Shown here: positions 1 through 5,944 of the stretch, piece after piece
Position numbering within the stretch: the first letter of the stretch is position 1
Layout of the letters: the number at the start of each line of letters is the position of its first letter
NCBI GenBank assembly: GCA_014879855.1
Contig: JACSRH010000057.1
Coordinates: forward strand, 1-12,763
DNA: 12,763 nt
From: Caldilineaceae bacterium
Lineage (GTDB): Bacteria > Chloroflexota > Anaerolineae > Caldilineales > Caldilineaceae
Direction: 5' to 3'
Position numbers and translations under genes: made by a program
The notes under the pieces: generated by a model
What the model was told of the DNA's origin: nothing
Databases searched by the model: none
The model's input: only the letters and a program-made list of their open reading frames with translations

Positions 1-50
1 GGCACTGTGCAGCAGCAGACGGGACGACCAAAATGTTCGTGCACAGCGCC
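1..50. repeat. imperfect inverted repeat at the left edge
   Basis: GGCACTGTGCA at 1-11 and TGCACAGCGCC at 40-50 are reverse complements with one mismatch, separated by 28 bases. There is no T-run after either arm, so a classical terminator is not supported. The repeat may be cut by the window edge. Its role is unknown. Confidence 0.35.
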
Positions 51-92
51 GGGGACGTTGTTTGCCCCACCCGTGAAGTAGACCCCTGATGC

Positions 93-115
93 GGCAAACC
101 GTTGCGTGGTTTGCC
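93..115. promoter_or_regulatory. perfect 8+8 palindrome, candidate operator
   Basis: GGCAAACC (93-100) and GGTTTGCC (108-115) are perfect reverse complements around a 7-base centre, GTTGCGT. The centre contains the proposed -35 hexamer TTGCGT (102-107) of the promoter for the downstream regulator gene. A related half-site, TTTGCCC, lies at 61-67, 49 bases before the TTTGCCC at 110-116. A protein dimer bound here would cover the -35 region, which fits repression or autoregulation. The palindrome is seen directly; its function is inferred. Confidence 0.5.
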
Positions 116-130
116 CGCCTACGTTATAAT
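102..130 (+). promoter_or_regulatory. sigma70-type promoter for the winged-helix regulator
   Basis: A perfect TATAAT lies at 125-130, exactly 17 bases after TTGCGT at 102-107, which matches three of six -35 consensus positions. Transcription would start near 137 and leave an untranslated leader of about 53 bases before the start at 190. The AT-rich hexamer stands out in GC-rich surroundings. Confidence 0.6.
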
Positions 131-189
131 CAACCGGGCTCCAATAACTCACCTCGCTTGGACTACAGCGAATCAACGGATGTGACGGG

Positions 190-900
190 TTGATGCGAAA
201 CGATGAGATCGTGCATGTGCTTTATGTAGCGCGTGGGCGTCTGGCATTGTCGGAATATGTAGCACGCCAGGCTGCGCTGAACGAGGTGCAGCAGGGCGTC
301 ACGCGGCAGGGCGCGCCCCTGTTAACGTGGACGCTTGTCACCAGCCAGAAGGCGGCTTTCCTGGCCGCACGACAGCAGGCGCCGGGGGTGGCTGTCGTGG
401 AATTTGGGCAATTACAAGGACGGCTTGCATTTTGTGCGCAGCTTGCCCACCGATGGCCTTCGGCGCGCATGATCGCGGTTACGAATGAGTCACTGGAAAA
501 GACAAGCGTGGGTTTCGAGCGCTGCATCCCACTGCCGATGTCCCCGGTCATGCTCCAAAACGCCATCGGCGACATGATGCGCACGGGCGCCAACGGCTAT
601 CTGATGCAGGCGGGCGATGTGAGCCTTGACCTGCACAATCGCACGGTGATCACGCCCAGAGGGGAGCACCACATGACGCCCAAACAATGCTCCTTGCTTC
701 ACATGTTGATGGAGCGACGGAATGAGGTTGTTTCACGTCTGGAGATCATGCAGGAGATTTGGCAGACGAACTTCCTGGGCGACACCCGCACGCTGGATGT
801 CCATATCCGCTGGCTGCGCGAGCGCATCGAGTACGACCCTTCAAATCCCCAATATTTGCTCACGGTGCGCGGCAAGGGCTATCGATTCCGCACCGAATGA
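190..900 (+). CDS. OmpR/PhoB-type winged-helix regulator with degenerate receiver domain
   Basis: This 236-residue protein has the length and two-domain build of a two-component response regulator. The C-terminal half (about 143-234) is a typical Trans_reg_C winged helix: MTPKQCSLLHML at the first helix, then TLDVHIRWLRERIE as the recognition helix, and LLTVRGKGYRF as the wing. The N-terminal 1-130 fits a receiver fold by strand and helix pattern, but key residues are missing. The acidic pair after strand 1 is absent (VLYVARG), the phospho-acceptor region reads VVEFGQLQG with Glu71 near the Asp position, and the usual Lys before Pro is Leu (CIPLPMSP). Phosphorylation by a histidine kinase is therefore doubtful, and none is encoded nearby. 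The start is TTG at 190 or ATG at 193; neither has a clear Shine-Dalgarno. Its target genes are unknown. Confidence 0.88.
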   Translation: MMRNDEIVHVLYVARGRLALSEYVARQAALNEVQQGVTRQGAPLLTWTLVTSQKAAFLAARQQAPGVAVVEFGQLQGRLAFCAQLAHRWPSARMIAVTNESLEKTSVGFERCIPLPMSPVMLQNAIGDMMRTGANGYLMQAGDVSLDLHNRTVITPRGEHHMTPKQCSLLHMLMERRNEVVSRLEIMQEIWQTNFLGDTRTLDVHIRWLRERIEYDPSNPQYLLTVRGKGYRFRTE

Positions 901-930
901 CCGCGTGAAACGCCTTTAGCTCACGGTCTT
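899..930. terminator. weak hairpin between convergent genes
   Basis: GACC (899-902) plus GTGA (905-908) pair with TCAC (921-924) plus GGTC (925-928), leaving a two-base bulge and a 12-base loop. The hairpin starts in the stop codon of the regulator gene and ends just before the stop codon of the convergent rel gene. Only TT follows, so termination would be weak. It is a candidate only. Confidence 0.3.
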
Positions 931-3476
931 CAACTCACTTTGCGAAACACATCCTTGATATTGGGCAGGCGCTCCATCTTTGTCATGATGCGGGTGAGTT
1001 GTGCGATATCTTGAATCTCCAGCGTAGCGGTGATCACGGCGAGGCTATCTTTTTGGCCGGTGACCGCCTCGATATTGCGCATGTTGACATGTTCGTCCGC
1101 GACCAGGCCGGCCACGTCGCGCATCAGACCCGAGCGGTCATAGGCGCTGATGTGAATCTTGACTGGGTAAGTCTTTTCCTTCTTGGTCGTCCACGAGACC
1201 TCAATAATACGACCGCTGTCGCGCGTGATCAGGCGATTCATATTTGGGCACTTCTGCGTGTGGATCGTAACCCCGCGGCCTTTGGTGACATAGCCGACGA
1301 TGGCGTCGCCCGGCACAGGATTGCAGCATTTACCCAGATTGGTGAGCAGCCCCTCGACGCCCTGCACGCGCAAGCCATCGAAAGCGCCGTCGGCGTCGGC
1401 GGCGTTCTGACCGGTGTGGAACGCAAAGAAATCGTGGGGGGCCAGCCGTTCCTGCTCGCGACGTTCGTATTCGATAATTTTGGTGGCGATGTGCTGGGAA
1501 TTGATGTCGCCATAGCCGATGGCCGCCAGGAAATCGTCCAGTGCGTCGAAGCGGAAGAGCTTGCTGACTGTCTCAAAGCTCATATCCGCGGACAGACGTC
1601 GCAACTCCTTGTCAAGCGCCTGCCGGCCGCGCAGGATATTTTCGTCACGATTCTGCCGGCGCAGCCAATTGCGGATCTTGCTGCGCGCACGCTGCGTGGC
1701 GACAAACTCCAGGTCTGGGTTGAGCCAGTCGCGGCTCGGCCCGCCGCGCGAAGCCGAGATGATCGAAACCTGGTCGCCATTTTGCAACTTGTAGTCGAGC
1801 GGCACCAATTTGCCGTTGACGTTGGCGCCGCGACAGCGATGACCCAGCTCGGTATGGATGGCGTAGGCAAAGTCGATCGGCGTCGAGCCCGCGGACAAGT
1901 CGATAATGTCGGCGTTTGGCGTGAAAACAAGCACGCGATCGCGAAAGACGTCGGTTTTCATGCCGTCGACAAACTCGTCGGAATCGCTCATAGCGAGTGG
2001 CTCCGACATCAGCTTGCGCAGATATTTGATCCTGTTTTGCACATCTTCGTTATGCCGCGTTTGCTCCTTATACTGCCAGTGCGCGGCGATGCCCAGCTCC
2101 GCGGTCTCGTGCATTTCGCTGGTGCGGATTTGAATCTCGACCGGGCGTCCGTCCTTCTTGATGCGCACGGAGGTGTGCAAGCTGCGGTACATGTTGTCCT
2201 TGGGGTTGGCGATGTAGTCATCGAATTCCCCACGGATCGGGTGCCACATGGTGTGGACAACGCCTAACGCCGCGTAACATTGCGCCACGGTCTCCACGAT
2301 GATGCGAAAGCCGTGCACATCGTAAATCTGCTCAAAACCAACGCCTTTGCGCTCCATCTTGCGGAAAATAGAATAGATATGCTTGGGGCGGCCGTAAATC
2401 GTCGCCGACAAGCCGGCTTCCGTCAGCGCGCGCTCCAGATCGGCCCGGATGCGGATGACGAGCTTCTGGCGGTCGCTCTCCTTTTGCTGGATGGTGTTCT
2501 TGATTTCTTTGTAGCTGGCGGGGTTCAGATAGCGAAAACTGAGATCTTCCAGTTCGGATTTGATGCGCCAGATGCCGAGGCGATTGGCAAGCGGCGCGTA
2601 ATAGTCAAGCGTTTCGCGCGCAATGCGGCGGCGCTTGTGCTCCTTCTGGCCGCCAAGGGTGCGCATGTTGTGCAGCCGGTCGGCCAGCTTGATGAGCAGC
2701 ACGCGCAGATCTTCGATGCTGGCCAGCATCATCTTGCGCAGCGACTCGGCCTTCTGGTTGCTCACTGGCGCGTCGATCCTGCTCTTTTTCTCCTGAATTT
2801 TCTTCAGCTTGGTGACGCCATCCACCAACTTGGCAATCGTCGCGCCAAATTGCGTGCGGATATAGTCGATGTCAAACTCGGTGTCTTCGGCAACATCGTG
2901 GAGCAGACCGGCCGCCAGCGCTTCGGGATCCATGTGCAGTTCAGCCAGGATCATCATGACGGCAATGGGATGGGTGATATAGGGTTCGCCGCTGTCGCGC
3001 ATCATGGCGCGATGCGCGTAGCTCGCCAGGACATAGGCGCGCACCAGCAGATCGCGTCTCTCGTTTTTGAAGGTGTCCGGAAGATGCAGCCAAAATGATT
3101 CAATTGCCCGCCGTTCTTCGTCAGAAGGTTCAATGCGAATGATGTCCTGTCCATCAGCCGTCGGCAGCGCTTTCACACGCGCCACAGCCTGCCAGAGTGT
3201 ATGGGCGTCTGCGTCAATGGCCTGAGGTGCATCGCCTTCAGGCGCCTCGTTGGCGCCAACTTGTGGGGCTGCCGCGTCGTCGGTTGTCTCAGTTGCAACC
3301 CTCAACGGATCATATTCGGCTGGAGATCCTTCCTCCACAGTTGGCGTCACACCGTTACGGTAGAGATTGGTGCGCGCAAGCCTCTCATCGTCTTCGCTGC
3401 ACGCAACGCCATCGGCGGCGCGTCCAGCAGATTGTTTAGGCGCCAGATTATCGCTTACAGAAATACTCGGAAGCAT
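930..3476 (-). CDS. rel: bifunctional (p)ppGpp synthetase/hydrolase (Rel/SpoT, RSH family)
   Basis: This cytosolic enzyme makes and breaks the alarmone (p)ppGpp in the stringent response. Numbering from the GTG at 3518 (862 residues), an HD hydrolase domain has H183, HDVAEDT at 207-213 and KLADRLHNMRT at 277-287. The synthetase domain has GRPKHIYSIFRKM at 376-388, catalytic-type D400 in YDVHGFR, Y444 in MYRSLHT, and E461 in VEIQIRT. TGS follows at about 526-590, then a Cys-rich RIS domain (C731, C732, H753, C757), and a C-terminal ACT domain at about 785-860. Both active sites look intact. About 140 residues of acidic, Ala/Asp/Glu-rich sequence precede the HD domain, longer than usual. I prefer the ATG at 3476 (848 residues): GGAGGGAG lies 9 bases upstream, whereas the GTG at 3518 has no ribosome site. 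Confidence 0.95.
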   Translation of the reverse strand: MLPSISVSDNLAPKQSAGRAADGVACSEDDERLARTNLYRNGVTPTVEEGSPAEYDPLRVATETTDDAAAPQVGANEAPEGDAPQAIDADAHTLWQAVARVKALPTADGQDIIRIEPSDEERRAIESFWLHLPDTFKNERRDLLVRAYVLASYAHRAMMRDSGEPYITHPIAVMMILAELHMDPEALAAGLLHDVAEDTEFDIDYIRTQFGATIAKLVDGVTKLKKIQEKKSRIDAPVSNQKAESLRKMMLASIEDLRVLLIKLADRLHNMRTLGGQKEHKRRRIARETLDYYAPLANRLGIWRIKSELEDLSFRYLNPASYKEIKNTIQQKESDRQKLVIRIRADLERALTEAGLSATIYGRPKHIYSIFRKMERKGVGFEQIYDVHGFRIIVETVAQCYAALGVVHTMWHPIRGEFDDYIANPKDNMYRSLHTSVRIKKDGRPVEIQIRTSEMHETAELGIAAHWQYKEQTRHNEDVQNRIKYLRKLMSEPLAMSDSDEFVDGMKTDVFRDRVLVFTPNADIIDLSAGSTPIDFAYAIHTELGHRCRGANVNGKLVPLDYKLQNGDQVSIISASRGGPSRDWLNPDLEFVATQRARSKIRNWLRRQNRDENILRGRQALDKELRRLSADMSFETVSKLFRFDALDDFLAAIGYGDINSQHIATKIIEYERREQERLAPHDFFAFHTGQNAADADGAFDGLRVQGVEGLLTNLGKCCNPVPGDAIVGYVTKGRGVTIHTQKCPNMNRLITRDSGRIIEVSWTTKKEKTYPVKIHISAYDRSGLMRDVAGLVADEHVNMRNIEAVTGQKDSLAVITATLEIQDIAQLTRIMTKMERLPNIKDVFRKVS

Positions 3477-3553
3477 CTTTCCCATCTCCCTCCGACCGCC
3501 GGCGTCTTCTTTTAGCACAACGCTTGTAAGACATGACCGCGGACGTAGCGCCC

Positions 3554-3583
3554 ATTATACCCGGACTGCGCCACTCTCTGCAA
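3554..3583 (-). promoter_or_regulatory. sigma70-type promoter for rel
   Basis: Read on the minus strand, TTGCAG (3583-3578) precedes a perfect TATAAT (3559-3554) with an 18-base spacer. The predicted start near 3547 gives a leader of about 70 bases to the ATG at 3476. The promoter lies between the end of miaA and rel, so rel would be transcribed on its own as well as by any read-through from miaA. Confidence 0.55.
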
Positions 3584-3585
3584 TG

Positions 3586-3630
3586 CCTGACGCCGCGTTG
3601 TGCCGCGCCGCGTCACGGCACGGCGTCAGG
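3586..3630. terminator. strong bulged hairpin at the 3' end of miaA
   Basis: CCTGACGCCG (3586-3595) pairs perfectly with CGGCGTCAGG (3621-3630). Inside, TGCCG (3601-3605) pairs with CGGCA (3616-3620), with a five-base bulge on one side and a ten-base loop. The miaA stop codon lies in the stem. No T-run follows in the miaA direction, so it may protect the 3' end or assist factor-dependent termination instead of acting as an intrinsic terminator. Confidence 0.4.
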
Positions 3631-4573
3631 CGACATCATTGTCCAGCCACGCTGCCACCGCATCCACGATCACCGCCGTCGGTGTGACATCCAGATCAAA
3701 CCAGCGAATTTCGCGCAGCTTGCGAAACCATGTCATTTGATTCCGCACGTACCGATGCGTCTCCACCTTGATGCGTTGAGCAGCGCTCGCCAGATCGTAA
3801 CGCCCTTGCAAATAATCGATGCATTCCCGGTAGCCCAGGCTGGTCATCGCTGGCAAGCGCGGATCGCAGCCCTGGTCGAGCAGACGCTGCGTTTCCTCGA
3901 CCAACCCGCCGGCGAGCATCGCGTCCACCCGCTGATCAATGCGCTGGTAAAGGGTCTCTCGGGCGCGCGTCAGCCCAACCATCAACGTTCGATAGGGCGG
4001 TGGCTCGCTCCCTTCCAGTTCGACCTTGGAGCGACCGGTGAGTAGAAAGATCTCCAGCGCGCGGAGGACGCGGCGCGGATTGCGCGCATCGATCTGAGCT
4101 GCTGTCGCCGGGTCAAGCGTGCGCAGTTGCTCAAACAATCCTTCCACCCCCTCCTGATTCAGCCGCTCCTCCAGCGCCGCGCGCAAGTCAGGGTCGGGCG
4201 GCACAGCCGGAATGCGCAATCCCTCAACCACCGCGCGGATGTACAACGCCGTTCCCCCCACCAGAAACGGGGTGGCGCCGCGCTGATGAATGGCGTCAAT
4301 GGCGCCAAAAGCTAGTTGTTGATACTCGGCGACGGTGAGCACTTCATCAGGGGAACGGATGTCGAGCAGATGATGCGGCGCCGCGGCCTGTTCGGCCGGC
4401 GTCGCCTTGGCCGTGCCGATCGTCATGCCCTGGTAGATCTGGCGACTGTCGGCGCTGATCACTTCGCCCCGGTGCGCCCGGCACAGGTCGAGACTCAAGG
4501 CGGTCTTGCCCACGCCGGTCGGCCCCAGGATCACGATGAGCGGCGGTGCGGTGGAAGATGTGTGGCTATTCAT
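3626..4573 (-). CDS. miaA: tRNA dimethylallyltransferase
   Basis: MiaA transfers a dimethylallyl group to A37 of tRNAs that read UNN codons, the first step to i6A/ms2i6A. The 315-residue protein has the family length. It shows a P-loop GPTGVGKT (17-24), the substrate-binding stretch SADSRQIYQGM (40-50) followed by IGTAKA, LVGGTALYI (104-112), NPRRVLRALE (165-174), SLGYRE (245-250) and RYVRNQMTWFRK (274-285). These are all hallmarks of the family. The ATG at 4573 lies inside the end of yraN in the string ATGAATAG, an 8-base overlap, so translation is probably coupled to yraN. The same frame stays open upstream for 104 codons, but that stretch is the out-of-frame reading of yraN and shows no domain. 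It is the last gene of the rnhB-yraN-miaA operon. Confidence 0.96.
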   Translation of the reverse strand: MNSHTSSTAPPLIVILGPTGVGKTALSLDLCRAHRGEVISADSRQIYQGMTIGTAKATPAEQAAAPHHLLDIRSPDEVLTVAEYQQLAFGAIDAIHQRGATPFLVGGTALYIRAVVEGLRIPAVPPDPDLRAALEERLNQEGVEGLFEQLRTLDPATAAQIDARNPRRVLRALEIFLLTGRSKVELEGSEPPPYRTLMVGLTRARETLYQRIDQRVDAMLAGGLVEETQRLLDQGCDPRLPAMTSLGYRECIDYLQGRYDLASAAQRIKVETHRYVRNQMTWFRKLREIRWFDLDVTPTAVIVDAVAAWLDNDVA

Positions 4574-4973
4574 CGCGCACCGCGTGGCGGATATGTTGGA
4601 TCGAGAGCAGCCGCCCCTGCCCGTCCATCTGGATGCCGACGACATCGATGCGCCAGGGGCCGTCCCAGCCTGACGCCTGCACATAATAGTGGGCGACCTG
4701 GCGCAGTTTGGCGGCCTTGCGCGGCGTGATCGACTCCAGCGCGGTGCCGTACCGCAGCCCGCGCCGCGTGCGCACCTCCACCAACACCAGCCACTGGCTC
4801 GGCGCCCCGCGCACATAGTCGAGCGCGAGCTCCTCCGCGATAATATCGATTTCCCCCACCGAACAGCGCCAATTGCATCCGACAATTGTCAGCCCGGCCT
4901 CCTGCAGGGTGCGCAACGCCATCTCTTCGCCGGCGCGGCCAAGCTCCTTGCGTGGATCAGTCGTCCTACTCAT
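4566..4973 (-). CDS. yraN: UPF0102/YraN family protein
   Basis: This is a 135-residue member of the UPF0102 (YraN) family, small cytosolic proteins with a restriction-endonuclease-like fold whose exact role is not firmly established. Visible family marks are LGRAGEEMA (11-19), the acidic GEIDIIAEE (40-48), and LVEVRTRRG (64-72), which corresponds to the usual VEVKTR, followed by the Lys/Arg-rich ITPRKAAKL (82-90). The Glu/Asp/Glu arrangement resembles PD-(D/E)XK nuclease sites. I place the start at the ATG at 4973 because it overlaps the rnhB stop as ATGA, with GGAAAG just upstream, and gives the usual family length; an upstream start at 5036 would add 21 atypical residues. Pairing with rnhB is widely seen in bacteria and supports the call. 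Confidence 0.92.
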   Translation of the reverse strand: MSRTTDPRKELGRAGEEMALRTLQEAGLTIVGCNWRCSVGEIDIIAEELALDYVRGAPSQWLVLVEVRTRRGLRYGTALESITPRKAAKLRQVAHYYVQASGWDGPWRIDVVGIQMDGQGRLLSIQHIRHAVRDE

Positions 4974-5635
4974 GCGCTTTCCAGTAACAGCGGCTGGCGC
5001 GCCAACGGGGCAAAGGTGTGGCGGTGGATAGCGCAAGGGCCGTGCTGCTCGATAGCCGCCAGGTGCGCGGTGACGCCGTATCCCTTGTGCGCGCCAAAGC
5101 CATACACGGGGTAACAGCCGTCGTACGCCACCATAAGCTGGTCACGGTGCACCTTGGCGAGAATCGACGCGGCCGCCACCGACGCCATCGTCCGGTCGGC
5201 CTTGGCTTGCGCGGACTGTGGGATTGCCACCTGTGGCAGGCGCACCCAGTCGATCAACAAGTGATCGGGGGCCGGCGCAAGCGCGGCGATGGCCTGTTGC
5301 ATGGCCAGGCGCGTCGCCACGGCAATGCCCACGCGGTCGATCTCACCCGCATCCACCATGCCGACGCCCCAGGCGCGGGCGTTCTGCTCAATCGCGGGCG
5401 CCAATGCCTGGCGCTGTGCAGCAGTGAGTAGTTTGCTGTCGCGCACCAGGCGCCACACTGGCGCGTCCGCATGTTCAGGCGCGACAATGACCGCGGCCGC
5501 CACGACCGGCCCAGCCAACGCGCCGCGTCCCACCTCATCGACGCCGGCGACCCAACGCATCCCCTGCGCCCAAAGCAACTGCTCAGCCTGAAATGTCGGC
5601 GCGGCTCCCACGTCTTGCATTCGCTTTGTCATCAT
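4970..5635 (-). CDS. rnhB: ribonuclease HII
   Basis: RNase HII cuts the RNA strand of RNA/DNA hybrids and removes single ribonucleotides misplaced in DNA. From the ATG at 5635 the protein has 221 residues. It contains DEVGRG (33-38), DSKLL (67-71), LLIDW with D129, and KADRTMASVAAASILAK with D147. D33, E34, D129 and D147 match the metal-binding acidic residues of the family. The open frame extends upstream to 5794, but that part runs through a hairpin-repeat cluster and has no family similarity. The starts at 5635 or 5632 lie directly behind a promoter, which suggests a leaderless message. The gene is first in an operon; its stop overlaps yraN by four bases. Confidence 0.95.
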   Translation of the reverse strand: MMTKRMQDVGAAPTFQAEQLLWAQGMRWVAGVDEVGRGALAGPVVAAAVIVAPEHADAPVWRLVRDSKLLTAAQRQALAPAIEQNARAWGVGMVDAGEIDRVGIAVATRLAMQQAIAALAPAPDHLLIDWVRLPQVAIPQSAQAKADRTMASVAAASILAKVHRDQLMVAYDGCYPVYGFGAHKGYGVTAHLAAIEQHGPCAIHRHTFAPLARQPLLLESA

Positions 5636-5641
5636 GCATAC

Positions 5642-5670
5642 ATTGTACCAAGCATCGGGGCTTTTGGCAT
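5642..5670 (-). promoter_or_regulatory. promoter of the rnhB-yraN-miaA operon
   Basis: On the minus strand ATGCCA (5670-5665, four of six consensus positions) precedes TACAAT (5647-5642, five of six) with exactly 17 bases between. The expected start falls at about 5635, on the first ATG of rnhB. No Shine-Dalgarno is seen, so the message may be leaderless. Confidence 0.5.
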
Positions 5671-5674
5671 GGAT

Positions 5675-5692
5675 GGCGCCGCGAAGGGCGCC
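5675..5692. repeat. GGCGCC hairpin upstream of rnhB
   Basis: GGCGCC (5675-5680) and GGCGCC (5687-5692) form a six-base-pair stem around the loop GCGAAG. It lies just upstream of the proposed rnhB -35 box and could be part of the neighbouring repeat cluster or an operator. Its function is unknown. Confidence 0.3.
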
Positions 5693-5693
5693 C

Positions 5694-5835
5694 CGTAGGT
5701 CAGGCTGGTAGCCCGACGCCGCTGCTATCACCTTGTTGGGCGCCGCGCCCCGCGTTGTCCCGACCTGCTGCTGGTTTGGTGACAGCCGGAGCATTGACGC
5801 ACCCTGTCGGGCTGATAGCCCGACCTGCGGCTACG
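5694..5835. repeat. cluster of three related GTCGGGCT/AGCCCGAC hairpins (REP-like)
   Basis: Three related palindromic units fill this gene-free stretch. Unit A at 5699-5717 pairs GTCAGGCT with AGCCCGAC with one mismatch around GGT. Unit C at 5806-5824 pairs GTCGGGCT perfectly with AGCCCGAC around GAT. Unit B at 5735-5764 pairs GTTGGG with CCCGAC around a longer GC-rich insert. The flank of unit B (CCCGACCTGCTGCT, 5759-5772) matches the flank of unit C (CCCGACCTGCGGCT) at 13 of 14 positions. CGTAG at 5694-5698 and its complement CTACG at 5831-5835 bracket the cluster. The layout resembles interspersed repetitive palindromes; the copy number in the genome cannot be seen here. Confidence 0.55.
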
Positions 5836-5900
5836 GCGTGCGTCTCAAAAATGTGGCGCGCTTTGAAAGAGGGAGGACAGACCCCTCCTGCGCACCAGTT

Positions 5901-5928
5901 TTGCAGCCGTCCAGTTTGTTGCTAGAAT
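5901..5928 (+). promoter_or_regulatory. candidate promoter for the SH3/PQQ protein gene
   Basis: TTGCAG (5901-5906) is followed after 16 bases by TAGAAT (5923-5928), which matches five of six -10 consensus positions. The start would lie near 5935, about ten bases before the ATG at 5945, so the leader would be very short. No clear Shine-Dalgarno is present. Confidence 0.4.
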
Positions 5929-5944
5929 AAAGAATATTCACTGC

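Noticed and set aside
999..3098. Two long plus-strand open frames (422 and 272 codons) opposite rel
   Set aside because: They are antisense readings of the clearly coding rel gene in GC-rich DNA; they show no recognisable domains or ribosome sites.
4574..4885. A 104-codon upstream extension of miaA
   Set aside because: It is the out-of-frame reading of yraN, rich in Arg, Cys and Trp, and MiaA family length is reached from the ATG at 4573.
5636..5794. A 53-codon upstream extension of rnhB
   Set aside because: It runs through the hairpin repeats and beyond the proposed promoter and has no RNase HII similarity.
5694..5835. CRISPR array
   Set aside because: The units are hairpins in mixed spacing with diverged copies, not near-identical direct repeats separated by uniform unique spacers.
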